Shown here: in pieces, positions 34,615-44,208 of the stretch
Numbering within the stretch: the stretch's first letter is position 1
How the letters are laid out: each line of letters opens with the position of its first letter
Source: RYN-133 sp963785425
Lineage (GTDB): Bacteria > Actinomycetota > Actinomycetes > Mycobacteriales > Jatrophihabitantaceae
Reading direction: 5' to 3'
Length of the DNA stretch: 64,000 nt
Assembly (NCBI GenBank): GCA_963785425.1
Contig: CAWAVG010000001.1
Location: 434,001 to 498,000, forward strand
Notes under the pieces: generated by a model
The model's database searches: none
Told to the model about the DNA's origin: nothing
The model's input: only the letters and a program-made list of their open reading frames with translations
Made by a program: the position numbers and the translations under genes

Positions 34615-37287
34615 CTACTCGACGCCGGCAGCCTTCGCGCGCGCGGCGAAGCTCGCTTCGGCCTCTCGCCACAGCGGCTGGCCGTGGATGTACAGCGCGT
34701 GCCACGGCTTGGGCGGCCCGAGCCAGTGCAGGATGCGCGCGTCGTCGACCAGTTCGTAGCGCGGGTAGGCGTTCCAGTACCGAGGCATCGGGTAGGCCTG
34801 GCTGCCCGCGTAGACGTTGAGCACACCCTGGTCGTTGAACCCGAAACGCTCGACGAGCGGCAGGTAGTTGCGGGTGAATCCATCGGCGCGCATCTGCGCC
34901 AGGTTGAGCACCATGACGCCGGCGTTGAAGTTGCGGAAGTCGAACGGATGGCGGTTGCTGATGCGCTGCATCAGCTCGCGCGACAGGTCGACGGTCGCCC
35001 CCTTCGAGGCGCCGCCCGACAGCGCGATGTAGCCGCTTCCGGCGAACGGGTGCCGCTGGTCACGCGCAGCCAGCGGGTGGTCGCCGATGTCGAGGTCGAA
35101 CAACTCGGCGAGGTCGGCCTGGCACAGCGCGTCGAGGTCGTGATGGATGATCTTGTCGACCTCGGGAAGAAGGTCCGGAAGTAGCAGCCGGTCCATCGTC
35201 GCCACCGTGATGTGGCTGAGCATGCTGGTGACCTTGCCGTAGTCGGCGTGGTCGGTCGGCAACCACACGAACGACACGGTCGGGAACAGCTTGCCCATCC
35301 GGGCGAAGTCGTCCGGGCCGTGGTCACGGCACAGGACGAAGGCGCGGACCGGGCGGCTCGCGCGCGTCACGATCGAGTCGAGCACGACATCGAGCGGGTG
35401 CTTGTAGTTGCCGTCGAGTGAGAACTCGACGTTGATCTCCGGGCCGTCGGGACCGGGTTCCGAACGCTCGACGACAGCGGACGCGTCGAGCGTCGCCTTC
35501 ACCGCGGCTGCGACGTCGAAGCTGGGCGGCGGCATCGCAGGGACGTCGCGCCGGCGCTCGTCGGCGGACTCGACGGCCGCCGCGCAGCGCGCGCGCCACG
35601 CCTCGTACACCTCGTCCTCGGCGCGGCCGTCGAGGATCGCTCCGATCACCGTGTCGGCCAGTTCCAGCGTGCTCGTGCGCAGGGCGTCGAACTCGGCGTC
35701 GGAGATGCCGGCCAGCCCGTCGAGCGCGATGTCGCCGGGACGCTCGGGACGCAGCTTGACGTGGACACCGACCGAACGCGCGGCGAGGTACGTACGCAAC
35801 TCGGTCGTCCTGCGCGGACGCTGCGTGCGGTAACCGATGATGCGGTTCAACTCCTGCACCACCGAGCGCGCCAACCCGGCCGTTGTCGCCGGCGAGCCCT
35901 CGGGCACGGGCTCGGTCGCGACCGTGTCGACCGTCGTCGTGAGCCACCCCGAGAAGAACGCGGGGATCCCTGCCGCCTGCAGCAGGAACACCGTGCGCCA
36001 GTCGCGGCAGCCGATCGGCGCGTACCGCTTCAGGTAGTCGATGACGCCGTCACCGTGCAGCACCGGGGGCGCGATCTCGACGCCGAGGAAGATCGGCCGA
36101 AGATGCGGGTTGAACGGGAGGTCGTGACGCAGGTCGTTGACGCGCCGCAACAGCACGCCCGACACGATGAGCCACGTGCCCTCGGGCACTGCCGAGTAGT
36201 TGGACGCATCGCGATCGACGGTGCTGAGGTGCACCGTCGCGGGCGGTGCGTCGATCGCGCGCGCCGGAGCGACGCGGTTCTGCAACGTCTCGGCGAGTCC
36301 GACCAGCTCGTCGTCGCCGGTGAAGCGTAGCCCGCGCCTGCGGACGAGATTGCCCAGCAACGCCAGCGTGTTCAGGGCCTCACCCTCGCTGATCACCGAC
36401 TTCGCCCGTCCGGCCTGCTGGTAGTCGAGGACGGCGAACGGAATCTCACCCGCCGGCACGTCGACCGGTTTGCGCGCCGCGTCGCGGCGACCGAACCACG
36501 ACCGGAGCGCGGCGATGTCGCCGCGCAACTGCTTGACCCGTGCCGGGTCCTGCACCTTGCGCAGTGCCTTCTCGGCACGGCGCAGCGCCTCTGCGGCGAG
36601 ATCCTCCGAACCGCGCGCGAAGCTGCCTCGCGCGATCTCGAGCCACTGCGGGGACCGCAGCGAGACGGTGAACTCGCCGTCGAGCACGCGCCGCAGCGTG
36701 GCGAGCGCCGTGTCCGGATCGAGTTCGAGCCCGACGCGGAAGTACTCGGCAGGCGCGAGCCGAAGCACGAACGCGACATCATTGCGGCTGAACAGCTCCC
36801 AAGCCGTCTCGTTCATCGGCTCGCGCAGAACGACGAGAGCGAAACAGATGTCGCCCACCTCGTGCAGTCCGTCGCGGTTGCGGATTACGTGCGCGACGCT
36901 GCGCGCGCGCCGCACGTTGTTGGTCTCGATGAGCTTGCGGACGACGGAGACGAGCGACTTGTCGAAGTCGCCGTCGATCGTCATCACCCGCAGGTATTCG
37001 TTCGACGCGACGCTGTCGAGCACGGCGCGTTGCACCAGTGCGATGGAGTCGGCATCGGGGAGCTCGCCCTCAGGGCGCGCGGGGAGCGTCGTGAACCGGG
37101 GGCGCAGTTGGTCGTACAGCTCGACCAGGTTCTCGTCGCGCTCCCGCTCGTCGGAGCGGTTGCCCAATCTGCGCCGGACCGGGCCGATCTTCTCGACCCC
37201 GCGGCGGACGGCTGACCGCAACCCGTCGCGATTCACCTTCCAAACACCCCACATCCGCGTCATCGGCGCCGCAGACGCCGGGCTCAT
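34615..37287 (-). CDS. Pyruvyltransferase-like/GT8 glycosyltransferase two-domain protein
   Basis: An intact 890-residue protein. The N-terminal ~270 residues are helical. Residues ~390-455 contain HLRPIFLGVE, then RYAPIGCRDWRTVFLLQAAGIPAFFSG, cited here by key motif GCRDW...GIPAFFSG, the pattern seen near the C-terminus of polysaccharide pyruvyltransferases. Residues ~615-885 are GT8-like: NVEFSLDGNYKHPLDVVLDS, FPTVSFVWLPTD, the metal motif HDLDALC (~717) and NAGVMVLNLAQM. It could add both a hexose and a pyruvate ketal, or the first domain could be only a structural relative. The start is unsure (ATG at 37287 or 37263; no clear RBS). It is a paralogue of 20104-22867, and the pair brackets the glycan locus. 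Confidence 0.78.
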   Translation of the reverse strand: MSPASAAPMTRMWGVWKVNRDGLRSAVRRGVEKIGPVRRRLGNRSDERERDENLVELYDQLRPRFTTLPARPEGELPDADSIALVQRAVLDSVASNEYLRVMTIDGDFDKSLVSVVRKLIETNNVRRARSVAHVIRNRDGLHEVGDICFALVVLREPMNETAWELFSRNDVAFVLRLAPAEYFRVGLELDPDTALATLRRVLDGEFTVSLRSPQWLEIARGSFARGSEDLAAEALRRAEKALRKVQDPARVKQLRGDIAALRSWFGRRDAARKPVDVPAGEIPFAVLDYQQAGRAKSVISEGEALNTLALLGNLVRRRGLRFTGDDELVGLAETLQNRVAPARAIDAPPATVHLSTVDRDASNYSAVPEGTWLIVSGVLLRRVNDLRHDLPFNPHLRPIFLGVEIAPPVLHGDGVIDYLKRYAPIGCRDWRTVFLLQAAGIPAFFSGWLTTTVDTVATEPVPEGSPATTAGLARSVVQELNRIIGYRTQRPRRTTELRTYLAARSVGVHVKLRPERPGDIALDGLAGISDAEFDALRTSTLELADTVIGAILDGRAEDEVYEAWRARCAAAVESADERRRDVPAMPPPSFDVAAAVKATLDASAVVERSEPGPDGPEINVEFSLDGNYKHPLDVVLDSIVTRASRPVRAFVLCRDHGPDDFARMGKLFPTVSFVWLPTDHADYGKVTSMLSHITVATMDRLLLPDLLPEVDKIIHHDLDALCQADLAELFDLDIGDHPLAARDQRHPFAGSGYIALSGGASKGATVDLSRELMQRISNRHPFDFRNFNAGVMVLNLAQMRADGFTRNYLPLVERFGFNDQGVLNVYAGSQAYPMPRYWNAYPRYELVDDARILHWLGPPKPWHALYIHGQPLWREAEASFAARAKAAGVE

Positions 37288-37322
37288 CGTAGACAGCGCG
37301 GTCAGCGCCTTGTCGTCACGTA

Positions 37323-39173
<1,851 letters not shown>

Positions 39174-39270
39174 TGGGGAGACTTCCTGTCGGTATTTCGG
39201 CGTCCCTCTATGGTCGCACGCCGCATCGCATGCCCCTGCCGCTCCGCCTGGCCAACCCCGCGGCATGGCC

Positions 39271-39276
39271 TAATCT
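39271..39276 (+). promoter_or_regulatory. -10 element of a probable leaderless promoter (prs)
   Basis: TAATCT ends seven bases before the ATG at 39284 and no ribosome site precedes the ATG. Transcription would begin at or just before the start codon. Confidence 0.5.
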
Positions 39277-39283
39277 GGCACCC

Positions 39284-40276
39284 ATGGCCGAGATCGTGGT
39301 GCTGTCGGGGAATGCGCACCGCGACTTCGCCGAGCAGGTGTGTGCGCACCTCGGTGTGCCGCTGTCGCCCACCGACATCCGGCGCTTCAGCAACGACTGC
39401 CTGTGGGTGCAGATCGCCGAGAACTGCCGCCAGCGCGACGTCTACGTCGTGCAGCCGCTCGTGCCGCCGACCCAGGAGCATCTCGTCGAACTGCTGCTCA
39501 TGCTCGACGCCGCCCGCGGGGCCTCCGCGTCGCAGGTGACCGCGGTGATCCCCCACTACGCGTACGCCCGCTCGGACAAGAAGGACGCCTCACGCATCTC
39601 GATCGCCGGCCGCCTGGTGGCCGACATGCTCGTCACCGCCGGTGCCGACCGTGTGCTGACGATGGCGTTGCACGCGCCGCAGGTGCACGGTTTCTTCTCG
39701 GTGCCGGTCGACCATCTGACGGCGATCGGCGAGCTGGCCGACCATTTCCGCGGGCGTGATCTCGACAACACCGTTGTCGTGTCCCCCGACCTGGGCAACG
39801 CGAAGACCGCCACCCAGTTCGCCCGGCTGCTCGGGCTGCCCGTCGCGGCCGGCTCGAAGCAACGCCTCTCTGACGACCGGGTCGTGATCGACGCGATCGT
39901 CGGCGACGTGTACGGCAAGCGCGCCATCGTGCTCGACGACGAGATCGCGACCGGCGGCTCGATCATCGAGTTGCTCGACCGGCTCGCCGACCAGAACTGC
40001 ACGAGCGCCGCGATCGCTTGCACGCACGGCCTGTTCGCAGGTAAGGCGACGCAGCGGCTGCGCGAGCACCCGTCGATCACCGAGGTGGTCACGACCGACA
40101 CCGTCCCGCAGGACGGCCGTGGCGACTGGGACCGGTTCACCGTGCGGTCGGTCGCGCCGCTGTTCGCCGAGGCGATCAAGCGCATTCACGGTGGTGAGTC
40201 GATCAGCAGCCTGTTCGACGGCGTCGACCCGACCCACGGGCCGCCGCAGCCGCAATTGCCGTTCGCGCATGCCTGA
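39284..40276 (+). CDS. prs: Ribose-phosphate pyrophosphokinase
   Basis: A 330-residue enzyme making PRPP from ribose 5-phosphate and ATP for nucleotide, His and Trp synthesis, and in mycolata also for the arabinan donor. It has FSNDCLWVQIAENCRQRDVY, the ATP-site IPHYAYARSDKKD, HAPQVHGFF, and the PRPP-binding loop IVLDDEIATGGS. The ATG at 39284 is taken because homology begins there and a -10 lies just upstream. It overlaps the next gene by eight bases. Actinobacterial prs is more often beside glmU, so this copy may be a second or divergent PRPP synthetase. Confidence 0.92.
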   Translation: MAEIVVLSGNAHRDFAEQVCAHLGVPLSPTDIRRFSNDCLWVQIAENCRQRDVYVVQPLVPPTQEHLVELLLMLDAARGASASQVTAVIPHYAYARSDKKDASRISIAGRLVADMLVTAGADRVLTMALHAPQVHGFFSVPVDHLTAIGELADHFRGRDLDNTVVVSPDLGNAKTATQFARLLGLPVAAGSKQRLSDDRVVIDAIVGDVYGKRAIVLDDEIATGGSIIELLDRLADQNCTSAAIACTHGLFAGKATQRLREHPSITEVVTTDTVPQDGRGDWDRFTVRSVAPLFAEAIKRIHGGESISSLFDGVDPTHGPPQPQLPFAHA

Positions 40277-41408
40277 CGGGTCGTCCGGCTCGCGAGTTTC
40301 GACGCTCGAGCTGTTCTTCGACCTCGTCTTCGTCTTCACGATCACCCAGGTCGCCCGGATCATCGAGGAGCATCCGCACTCGATCAGCGCCCTCGCGCGG
40401 GCCCTCGTCGAGCTACTCGTGATCTTCTGGATGTACGGCGGGTTCGCCTGGCTGACCAACACCCTCGGCAGCAGTTCGGCGCGCCAGCGAGCAGTGCTGC
40501 TGGCCGGGATGGCCGCCTTCTTCGTCGTCTCGCTCGCCGTCCCCCGGGCGTTCGAACAGGACGGTGTGGCCTTCGGCGTGGCCTACCTCGTGCTGACCCT
40601 CGTGCACGTCGCCGGATTCCTGCTGCGCGGCTCGGCCACCTTCGCGGCCATGCTGCGGATCGGCGCGACGAACGTCCTGGCGGCGCTGCTCATCCTGGGC
40701 GCCGGGTTCACCCACGGCGGCTGGCACTGGCCGTTGTGGATCGCTGCGGTGCTCGTGCAGTTCGTCCCGCCGCTGGTCACCAGCACCACCGCGAGCTTCG
40801 ACATCGATCCCGACCACTTCGCCGAACGGCATGGTCTGATGATCATCATCGTGCTCGGTGAGTCGTTGATCAGTGTCGCGCTGGCAGCCGACGCGCTCCC
40901 GGTGGGCGGCCGCCTCGTCACGGGAGCGCTCTGCGGTCTCGCTGCGCTGGCCGCGATGTGGTGGTGCTACTTCACCGGCGAGGACGAGGCGGCGGCGAAG
41001 CGGTTCGCAGCCGCCCCGCCGCAGCGGCGCGGCCGGCTGGCCCTGGTCGGGTACGACCTGCCGCACGTCGTGATGATGGCCGGCATCGTCGCGGTGGCCG
41101 CGGGAGCGCGCGAGTCGCTGCCGGACCTCGCCGCCGCGACGAGCACGCCGGCTGCGGCGTTGATCGCAGGTGGGGCGGCCGTCTACCTGCTCGCACTCGC
41201 AGCCTTCCGCGCCCTGCTCGGATACGGGCCTGCCGGGCCACGCACGGTCGTCGCCGTCGTCCTCATTGCCCTCGTGCCGGTCGGCACCGGGCTCTCGGCG
41301 GCCGCGGAGTTGCTCGCCACGGCGGTCGTGCTCGCTGCCCTGCTGGTGGCCGAAAGACGGGGGCCGGCGCGCCGGCGGCTCGGCATCGGGCAGGATGTCA
41401 CAGCATGA
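40269..41408 (+). CDS. Low temperature requirement protein A (LtrA)-like membrane protein
   Basis: A 379-residue integral membrane protein with about ten hydrophobic segments. The family signature STLELFFDLVFVFTITQVA lies at the N-terminus and HGLMIIIVLGESLISVA in the middle. LtrA was named from a Listeria cold-growth mutant; its biochemical role is not known. ATG 40269 overlaps the prs stop by eight bases, so it is probably co-transcribed with prs. Confidence 0.88.
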   Translation: MPDGSSGSRVSTLELFFDLVFVFTITQVARIIEEHPHSISALARALVELLVIFWMYGGFAWLTNTLGSSSARQRAVLLAGMAAFFVVSLAVPRAFEQDGVAFGVAYLVLTLVHVAGFLLRGSATFAAMLRIGATNVLAALLILGAGFTHGGWHWPLWIAAVLVQFVPPLVTSTTASFDIDPDHFAERHGLMIIIVLGESLISVALAADALPVGGRLVTGALCGLAALAAMWWCYFTGEDEAAAKRFAAAPPQRRGRLALVGYDLPHVVMMAGIVAVAAGARESLPDLAAATSTPAAALIAGGAAVYLLALAAFRALLGYGPAGPRTVVAVVLIALVPVGTGLSAAAELLATAVVLAALLVAERRGPARRRLGIGQDVTA

Positions 41409-41475
41409 GAACACCCCACGAGAGCGCTCCGCAGAGAACACTCCGCGTTTCCGCGGGGACCCCGAAGGCAAAATC

Positions 41476-41859
41476 ATGAGCGCTCCCAGCGATCCCCGGG
41501 CAGTTGCCGAGTTCCGCGTGCCGGCGGCCGAGCTCAAGGTCGGTGACCTGGTGAACACGTCGCCGGGCGAGGGCGACTGGCAGCAGGTCACCGGGGTGTA
41601 CCGGTCGGCCGCCGACGCCGGCTCGGCCGCGGCCGACCTGAAGACGCTGGTCGAGTCGCTCGGCGGCCGCTACGTCGTCGTGCAGCTCACCGACCTGCTC
41701 CCCGTCGACGGCGGCATCTACTTCTCGGCCGGCAACGCCATGGTCGCCGGCGACGACGAGGACGAGGACGTGCCGGTCAGCGATGCCGCGAGCGGCGAGG
41801 ACGGCGAGCGCGTGTACCTCTACACCAAGTTCGAACTGGTGACCGTTCGGGCTAGCTGA
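41476..41859 (+). CDS. Hypothetical acidic protein (127 aa)
   Basis: A soluble acidic protein: MSAPSDPRAVAEFRVPAAEL, then KVGDLVNTSPGEGDWQQVTG, an acidic stretch (DDEDEDVPVSD) and a terminal strand VYLYTKFELVTVRAS. ATG 41476 follows GAAGG by eight bases. An earlier ATG in frame (about 41398) would overlap the LtrA-like gene. The beta-rich start hints at an intein/hedgehog-like or adaptor fold, but I do not recognise a family. Upstream gene is LtrA-like; downstream is rpsT. Confidence 0.65.
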   Translation: MSAPSDPRAVAEFRVPAAELKVGDLVNTSPGEGDWQQVTGVYRSAADAGSAAADLKTLVESLGGRYVVVQLTDLLPVDGGIYFSAGNAMVAGDDEDEDVPVSDAASGEDGERVYLYTKFELVTVRAS

Positions 41860-41884
41860 CCCCCGTCACGGGCTGAGCAAGGAT

Positions 41885-41914
41885 TTGGGCGGAAAACTCG
41901 TCCCTTGGTAGGCT
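41885..41914 (+). promoter_or_regulatory. Promoter of rpsT
   Basis: TTGGGC (41885-41890) and TAGGCT (41909-41914) are spaced by 18 bases. A small hairpin (GTCCGC, 41924-41929, with GCGGAC, 41936-41941) begins just past the expected start site and might take part in S20 control. Confidence 0.5.
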
Positions 41915-41991
41915 GACGAGGTTGTCCGCAGGCAGGCGGACGGGCATCTTCATTCATCCCTGACATCGACGAAGGCTGTACGAGGCGTTAC

Positions 41992-42252
41992 GTGGCGAAC
42001 ATCAAGTCCCAGATCAAGCGGATCCGTACGAATGAGGCGGCCCGCCAGCGCAACAAGGCTGTGCGCTCGGCGCTGAAGACCGCCGTGCGGCACTTCCGCG
42101 AGACCGCCGACGCGGGCGACCGTGCGGCCGCGCTGGCCGCGATGAACACCGCCTCCCGCGAGCTCGACAAGGCCGCCAGCCGGGGTGTCATCCACGCCAA
42201 CCAGGCCGCGAACCGCAAGTCGGCGATGGCCAAGCGCGCCAACGCGCTCTGA
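41992..42252 (+). CDS. rpsT: 30S ribosomal protein S20
   Basis: An 86-residue basic protein that binds the 5' domain of 16S rRNA. MANIKSQIKRIRTNEAARQR and the conserved HANQAANRKSAMAKRAN tail are diagnostic. The start is a GTG at 41992 with GAGG seven bases upstream. It converges with holA, as in other actinobacteria. Confidence 0.97.
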   Translation: MANIKSQIKRIRTNEAARQRNKAVRSALKTAVRHFRETADAGDRAAALAAMNTASRELDKAASRGVIHANQAANRKSAMAKRANAL

Positions 42253-42287
42253 CCCTGCCGACGCTCGGCTACCTCGCTTCGGCCGTG

Positions 42288-43322
42288 CTACCGCGGCACT
42301 GACCTGGCCTCGGCCAGCCGCTGCACCGCTCGATCCAGCGCCCACGCGGCGCTGACCGCCTCGCCCTTGACGTCCGCATTGAGGTCGGCGACGACCTTGA
42401 GCGCCTGCCGCACGCCCGGCTCGGACCACCCCCGCATCTGCGTCTGAGCCCGCTTGACCTTCCACGGCGGCATGCCCAGCCGGTTCGCCAGGTGAAACTC
42501 GTTGTTGGCCCGGCCCGCCGACGCGACCCGCGCGATCGTGCGCACGCCGTCGGCCAGCGCGTCGGCGATGACGACATGGGGCACCCCGACTTCGAGGGCG
42601 TACCGCAGCGCTTCGAGCGCCCCGGGGACGTTGCCCACGACCGCTAGATCGGCGACAGCGAATCCCGACACCTCCGCGCGGCCCTGGTGGTAGGAGCGCA
42701 CGAGCTCGAGGTCGACGACTCCCCCGGAGTCGCTGACCAGCTGCGCCGAGGTCGCTGCCAGTTCGCGCAGGTCACTGCCGACCGCCTCGAGCAGCAGGGC
42801 GACCGCCGCGGGCTCGATGCGCCCGCCCGCGCGCCTGACCTCGGCGCGCACGAAGTCGGCCCGTTCGGAGGCGCGCGTGAGCTTGGCGCACGCGATCTCG
42901 AAGGCGCCCGCCTTGCGGACCGCGTCGAGCACCGCCTTGCCCTTCGCCCCGCCGACGTGCTGCACCACGACCGTCGTGCCGTCGGCGGGGGTGTCGAGAT
43001 AACCGGTCAGCGTGGTCAGGGCGGCGGTGCGCAGCTCCTGCGCCGAGCGCAGCACGACCAGCCGGCGGTCACCGAACAGCGACGGGCCGAGCAGCTCGTG
43101 CAGTTCGGGGCCCTCGATCTCGCCGCCGGCCTTCTCGGTCTCGGTGACGGCGGGATCGTCGGCTCGCACGAGGCTGGCGACGCGGGCGATGGCACGGGTG
43201 ATGAGCAGTTCCTCGTCGCCGGTCAACAGCACGAACGGCGGTACCTGCCCGGGCAGGTCGTCTATCGAGGACGCCCGCGTCGAGGTCGTCGTGCGGCTGC
43301 TGCTTGCCCGTCGCTCGGTCAC
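42288..43322 (-). CDS. holA: DNA polymerase III subunit delta
   Basis: A clamp-loader subunit of about 344 residues that opens the sliding clamp. PFVLLTGDEELLITRAIAR is the N-terminal Rossmann-like AAA fold, followed by FGDRRLVVLRSAQEL, VGSDLRELAATSAQLVSDSG and a helical C-terminus. GTG 43322 is preferred because GGAAGG lies eight bases upstream; an ATG at 43331 touches that site. It diverges from a sulfotransferase gene and converges with rpsT, the standard arrangement. Confidence 0.92.
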   Translation of the reverse strand: MTERRASSSRTTTSTRASSIDDLPGQVPPFVLLTGDEELLITRAIARVASLVRADDPAVTETEKAGGEIEGPELHELLGPSLFGDRRLVVLRSAQELRTAALTTLTGYLDTPADGTTVVVQHVGGAKGKAVLDAVRKAGAFEIACAKLTRASERADFVRAEVRRAGGRIEPAAVALLLEAVGSDLRELAATSAQLVSDSGGVVDLELVRSYHQGRAEVSGFAVADLAVVGNVPGALEALRYALEVGVPHVVIADALADGVRTIARVASAGRANNEFHLANRLGMPPWKVKRAQTQMRGWSEPGVRQALKVVADLNADVKGEAVSAAWALDRAVQRLAEARSVPR

Positions 43323-43351
43323 CTGCCCCATCCTTCCAGCTGAGCGAACGC

Positions 43352-43357
43352 TAAGGT
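43352..43357 (+). promoter_or_regulatory. -10 element of a probable leaderless promoter (sulfotransferase)
   Basis: TAAGGT ends eight bases before the ATG at 43366; no convincing ribosome site lies between. Confidence 0.4.
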
Positions 43358-43365
43358 CAGGCGTC

Positions 43366-44208
43366 ATGACTGCGGATCTCCCCCGACGGGTGTACCGGGC
43401 GGCCCGGACCCGTGCCGGACGCGGGAAACGGGCGGTCCTGCTCGCACGTACCCGCGCCCTAAGCCGCCTCCACGCGCCCAAGAAGTACATCTTCGTCGTG
43501 TCGAGCGGGCGCTCCGGATCGACGCTCGTGCAGGGCCTGTTGAACGCGCTTCCGGGCGTGCTGGTGCGTGGCGAGAACGGCTTCTACCTGATGGCGCTGT
43601 TCCGCTCGCAGCGCCGCATGCGCAACTACCAGCGCAGCTTCGGCGGCAACAGCTGGACTCCCACCTCGGCGTTCTACGGCATCGCCGAGGCCGACCCGGA
43701 CGATTTCGTGCGTACCACCCGGCGGCTCATGCACACCCAGCTGCTGGCGCGGCGCAATCCGCTGTCGGTGCGCACCCTCGGGTTCAAGGAGATCCGCTGG
43801 GAGGAACTGCGCACCGACGAGTGGCCGGCGTTCTTCGACTTCTTCGAGCGCATCTTCCCGAACGCCAGGTACGTGCTCAACGACCGCGATCCCGAGCGGG
43901 TCGTCGACTCCGGCCACTGGCAGAAGGTCGACCGCGACAAGGCGTTCCGCACGCTGCAGCACGCTCGGGCGCTGCGCGACTTCCTGCGCCGCACCCGTCC
44001 CGACCGCACCTATGACCTCACATTCGAGGTCGTCACCGGCAAGGATCGCGCCGCGAGCGATGCGCAACTGGCCGGGTTGGCCAAGTTCGTCATCGGCCGC
44101 GACGACGCGAAGACCCTCGACGACCTGCGCGCCGTGCTGAGCGTCGGGCACGGCCCGTTCCCGTTCGGCAAGGCGCGCGTCCGGCGGCGACGCAAGGCGA
44201 GCGCCTAG
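43366..44208 (+). CDS. Sulfotransferase-family protein
   Basis: A 280-residue P-loop protein with the phosphosulfate loop KYIFVVSSGRSGSTLVQGLL at about 40-59, typical of PAPS sulfotransferases. RYVLNDRDPERVVDSGHWQK lies where the 3'-phosphate motif is expected. The N- and C-termini are Arg/Lys-rich. It is not close to the two sulfotransferases at 28-30 kb, whose loop reads IGEPK(C/T)GTTF. It diverges from holA and converges with comEC, between genes that are usually adjacent, so it may be an insertion into the holA-comEC interval. Acceptor unknown. Confidence 0.8.
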   Translation: MTADLPRRVYRAARTRAGRGKRAVLLARTRALSRLHAPKKYIFVVSSGRSGSTLVQGLLNALPGVLVRGENGFYLMALFRSQRRMRNYQRSFGGNSWTPTSAFYGIAEADPDDFVRTTRRLMHTQLLARRNPLSVRTLGFKEIRWEELRTDEWPAFFDFFERIFPNARYVLNDRDPERVVDSGHWQKVDRDKAFRTLQHARALRDFLRRTRPDRTYDLTFEVVTGKDRAASDAQLAGLAKFVIGRDDAKTLDDLRAVLSVGHGPFPFGKARVRRRRKASA

